A DNA stretch of 7,772 nucleotides from Oscillospiraceae bacterium (GTDB lineage: Bacteria; Bacillota; Clostridia; Oscillospirales; Acutalibacteraceae). The notes under the pieces are model-generated. The model was given only the letters and a program-made list of their open reading frames with translations. It was not told where the DNA came from and did no database searches. Of the stretch, positions 5,652-7,772 are shown piece by piece. Positions within the stretch are counted from its first letter, which is position 1. The number at the start of each line of letters is the position of its first letter. Location of the stretch: NCBI GenBank assembly GCA_009786735.1, contig WQRM01000012.1, positions 7,524 through 15,295 on the forward strand. Direction: 5' to 3'. A program made the translations under genes and the position numbers.

Positions 5652-6092
5652 TTGAACAAACAAACACGCGCGCAAGCCTACAATACATCACCAGACCACG
5701 GCCCAGCTCCATACGTCACCAACATCAACCGAACAACGCTTGCCAACGCAGACTATCGCAAGACCATTTGGACGGGAAAATACCTGCAGTCCACCGTCAT
5801 GAGCATTCCGCCCGGCACAGATGTCGGGCTTGAAGTTCACCCCAGCACCGATCAGTTCCTGCGCATTGAGCAAGGCAGCGGCGTGGCCATGATGGGTCCG
5901 TCGCAAAAGAAGCTCAACTATCGCCAGCCGGTGAAAAACGATTCTGCCATTTTTGTGCCTGCAGGCACATGGCACAACGTGGTGAACACCGGGCGTGTGC
6001 CGCTGAGGATCTACACCATCTACGCGCCGCCGCACCATCCACCCGGCACGGTGCACAAAACCAAAGCACAAGCCGACGCCGAAGAAGACTAG
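5652..6092 (+). CDS. small single-domain cupin protein
   Basis: This 146-residue protein carries one cupin barrel, a fold that usually binds a metal and acts as an enzyme or sugar/small-molecule binder. Motif 1 has the standard spacing, from Gly55 through Glu61, His63 and Gln68 to Gly75, but Glu and Gln replace the usual first His and the Glu. Motif 2 is normal: PAGTWHNVVNTG at 103-114 with His108. The likely metal ligands are therefore E-H-Q-H. The tail YAPPHHPPGTVHKTKAQAD is typical of a widespread bacterial cupin group of unknown role. The frame is open further upstream, but TTG at 5652 is chosen because AAAGGAG lies exactly seven bases before it and homologous length fits. It probably shares a transcript with the BspA-like gene and ends at the terminator at 6098. 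Substrate unknown. Confidence 0.85.
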   Translation: MNKQTRAQAYNTSPDHGPAPYVTNINRTTLANADYRKTIWTGKYLQSTVMSIPPGTDVGLEVHPSTDQFLRIEQGSGVAMMGPSQKKLNYRQPVKNDSAIFVPAGTWHNVVNTGRVPLRIYTIYAPPHHPPGTVHKTKAQADAEED

Positions 6093-6097
6093 GCGTG

Positions 6098-6135
6098 AAA
6101 AAACTCCCCCAGCTGATGAGCAAGGGGGAGTTTTT
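6098..6135. terminator. bidirectional terminator between convergent units
   Basis: CTCCCCC (6104-6110) pairs with GGGGGAG (6124-6130). Six A residues lie before it and five T residues after it, so a T-run follows the stem on both strands. It can end the cupin transcript from the left and the ThuA-Gfo/Idh transcript from the right. Confidence 0.88.
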
Positions 6136-6158
6136 GTTGTTTTTGTTTTGGGTGTTTT

Positions 6159-6185
6159 TTTCGGACGCCCACAGGTCGTCCGAAA
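6159..6185. other. second hairpin in the convergent gap
   Basis: TTTCGGACG (6159-6167) pairs with CGTCCGAAA (6177-6185): nine bp with a 9-base loop. It lies a few bases after the Gfo/Idh stop on the minus strand and is followed there by an A-rich, not T-rich, stretch. It may protect the 3' end of the minus-strand message rather than end it. Confidence 0.4.
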
Positions 6186-6190
6186 TGCAT

Positions 6191-7228
6191 TTAATTGATC
6201 TCCACCACTTGCCCGCTTTGGCTGCTTCGCTCAAACGCGGTGAGCACCTCCAGCACATGCAGGATGAGCTCGGCGCTGGCTTGCGCGGGGCGACCTTCTT
6301 GCATGGCGCTGGCCATGTCGGCAAGTCCCACGCCGCGGCTGTTTTCGGCGTAGTCCTTCACCGGGTTTTTGCGCTTTTTATAGCCGTCCTTGCCCAGTTG
6401 AAGCTGGATGTCGCCGTCGAAGTTGTTCGGGTCAGGCACGCTAAGTGTGCCCAAGCTGCCATACAGCTCGATGTTGCGCACACCCGGCGGGTAGGCATCA
6501 AAGCTGGTGACGAGCGTGCCGGTGACATCGCCCGCAAAGCGCAGCAGGCAGGTGTAGTGCGTGGGCACGTCCACCTCGATGACACCGCCGCGCAGAGGCT
6601 CGCTGGTGATGTGGCGCGTGGCGTAGCTGCGCTTGGTCATGGCCATCACGCTTTGCACCGGTCCAAACAGCTGCACCAGCGCGGTAACATAATACGGTCC
6701 CATGTCCAGCATCGGTCCGCCGCCGTGTTTGTAGTAGAACTCCGGGTCGGGATGCCAGGACTCATGGCCGCGGCAGATCATGTGCGCCGCGAAGCCCACC
6801 GGCTGGCCGATTTCCTCCAGCAGCGCACGGCTGCCTTGGATGCCTGCGCCCATGAAGGTGTCGGGCGCGCCGCCCAGCCACAGATTTTTTTGGCGAGCAA
6901 GCTCGAACAACGCTTTGCCCTGCTCGAAGGTTGCGGCAAGTGGTTTTTCGGTGTAGACATGCTTGCCGGCCAGCAGCGCAGCTTGGGTGACTGCGAAGTG
7001 CTCGTCGGGTCTGGTGAGGTTGAGCACGATGTCCACTTGCTCGTCTGCAAACAGCGCATGCATGTCGTCGTAGATCTTCACGCCATACTGCTTGGCGGCT
7101 TGCTCGGCTTTTTCGCGCACGAGGTCGCACACACCAACGAGCTCCAACTGCGTGAAGCGCTTGGTGATGTTCTTGAGATAAATGCCGCTGATGTCGCCAA
7201 CGCCGACCAACGCAACTTTCGTTTTCAT
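6191..7228 (-). CDS. Gfo/Idh/MocA-family NAD(P)-dependent oxidoreductase
   Basis: This 345-residue cytosolic dehydrogenase probably oxidises or reduces a sugar or sugar derivative using NAD(P). The N-terminal Rossmann domain begins KVALVGVGDISGIY (4-17), with the glycine loop as GVGDIS rather than a strict GxGxxG. The family marker EKP lies at 94-96 in HVYTEKPLA. The C-terminal substrate domain has GGGPMLDMGPYYV at 169-181, where Asp175 and the Tyr pair stand where catalytic residues of the family lie. The length is typical. ATG at 7228 is chosen because its A is the last base of the upstream TGA (TGATG), and GAGAGGAAG lies about ten bases before it. The overlap means translation is coupled to the ThuA-domain gene. 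That pairing resembles ThuA-ThuB of rhizobia, which make 3-keto derivatives of disaccharides, so a glycoside 3-dehydrogenase role is plausible but not proven. Confidence 0.92.
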   Translation of the reverse strand: MKTKVALVGVGDISGIYLKNITKRFTQLELVGVCDLVREKAEQAAKQYGVKIYDDMHALFADEQVDIVLNLTRPDEHFAVTQAALLAGKHVYTEKPLAATFEQGKALFELARQKNLWLGGAPDTFMGAGIQGSRALLEEIGQPVGFAAHMICRGHESWHPDPEFYYKHGGGPMLDMGPYYVTALVQLFGPVQSVMAMTKRSYATRHITSEPLRGGVIEVDVPTHYTCLLRFAGDVTGTLVTSFDAYPPGVRNIELYGSLGTLSVPDPNNFDGDIQLQLGKDGYKKRKNPVKDYAENSRGVGLADMASAMQEGRPAQASAELILHVLEVLTAFERSSQSGQVVEIN

Positions 7229-7772
7229 CAATTCAGCTTCCTCTCATCCAAGTATTGCTTGTAATCCCAGCCGTTGGCGGCAGCCCAAGCGCGACCCTCG
7301 GCAGCCCAAAGCATGCCGCGGCGCATGAGCTCTTGCGCGGCAGGGGAGCGCTCAAACACGTTGTCCACGTGCCCAAGTGCGTTATAAAACACACGCCCCA
7401 CGCCCCAATATTTCGTCCAAACCACGGGCATATCCACGGGCTTGTTGGACGCGTGATAGCCGTTCACGAGCGGGAAACGCGTGGTGGCCAGCACCTCAAC
7501 GGCGGGGTCAACATGGAGGTAGTAATGCTCGCTTTTCACGGTGAAGTCCGCAATGCCTGCGGTGATGGGGCTTGAGCCACGCGCCACGTTGACGGTGTAT
7601 TTCACTTTATCGCCGCCGGGGTGGCTCACCCATTGCCCGCCGGTGATGAACTGCCAGTCGGTGTCTTGCCGAAAGGCGTCGCACATGCCGCCGTGGTTGC
7701 CCGCCACACCAAGACCCGCGCCCACGGCTTGCACAATCGCTTTGGAGGCTTCACTGGGCAGTTCGCTGCTGG
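7228..7772 (-). CDS. ThuA-domain protein (partial, 5' end beyond window)
   Basis: The frame is open to the right edge and gives 180 residues of a ThuA-like protein; an internal GTG at 7734 is not the start. ThuA proteins have a class I glutamine-amidotransferase-like fold and are tied to trehalose and other glycoside use. Visible marks, numbered from the first complete codon, are GVAGNHGGMCDAF at 21-33, GGQWVSHPGG at 44-53, SEHYYLHVDP at 80-89, PVVWTKYWGVGRVFYN at 115-130 and ALGHVD at 131-136. The C-terminal end RRGMLWAAEG is typical. Probably some 40-70 N-terminal residues are missing, judged from the family's usual length. The stop overlaps the start of the Gfo/Idh gene, so the two work together, probably in 3-keto-sugar formation or breakdown. 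The promoter must lie outside the window. Confidence 0.9.
   Translation of the reverse strand, partial: SSELPSEASKAIVQAVGAGLGVAGNHGGMCDAFRQDTDWQFITGGQWVSHPGGDKVKYTVNVARGSSPITAGIADFTVKSEHYYLHVDPAVEVLATTRFPLVNGYHASNKPVDMPVVWTKYWGVGRVFYNALGHVDNVFERSPAAQELMRRGMLWAAEGRAWAAANGWDYKQYLDERKLN

Noticed and set aside
5969..7264. 431-codon plus-strand frame opposite the Gfo/Idh gene
   Set aside because: It runs through the bidirectional terminator and is antisense to a dehydrogenase with intact EKP and GGGPMLDMG motifs.

Overview
The window looks like a piece of a moderately GC-rich Gram-positive genome, most likely a gut-type Clostridia/Oscillospirales bacterium. This is inferred from five signs: AGGAGG-type ribosome sites, textbook sigma-A promoters, a dense tRNA cluster with encoded CCA ends, a GPH-family sugar symporter beside ThuA/Gfo-Idh genes, and compact hairpin repeats between genes. 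No species call is possible from the sequence alone.

Left part (1-2565). The last 14 codons of a plus-strand gene enter at the left edge. Next come about 230 bases without a gene, made almost entirely of hairpins (54-233). From there to 2565 everything lies on the minus strand. In transcription order: secG, then five tRNAs (Val-UAC, Asp-GUC, Phe-GAA, Gly-GCC, Cys-GCA), then aquaporin aqpZ, then a GyrI-like effector-binding protein broken by a frameshift. A near-perfect promoter (TTGACA-17-TATAAT) drives the tRNAs. It begins only about 20 bases after the secG stop with no clear terminator between, so secG transcripts probably run into the tRNAs.

Middle (2566-6135). A divergent control region holds a secG promoter (minus) and a TTGACA-17-TACAAT promoter (plus). 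The plus promoter has a 15-bp palindrome over its -10 box and likely start point. It reads a 527-residue GPH-type sugar:cation symporter that ends at a good terminator (4356-4387). Next is a BspA-like DUF285 repeat protein with no signal peptide and an odd Cys-rich hydrophobic tail, followed 43 bases later by a small cupin protein. A bidirectional terminator (6098-6135) closes this unit.

Right part (6186-7772). A minus-strand operon converges on that terminator: a ThuA-domain protein (cut by the window edge) overlapping by one base (TGATG) a Gfo/Idh/MocA oxidoreductase. ThuA plus a Gfo/Idh dehydrogenase is the arrangement known for oxidising glycosides to 3-keto sugars, so this end probably handles carbohydrates. 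The symporter may belong to the same nutritional theme, though nothing ties them directly.

I found no CRISPR array, transposase, phage gene or clear sign of an undescribed multi-gene system. The observations most worth a check are the frameshifted GyrI-like gene, the leaderless BspA-like protein, the operator-like palindrome and the structured tRNA spacers.
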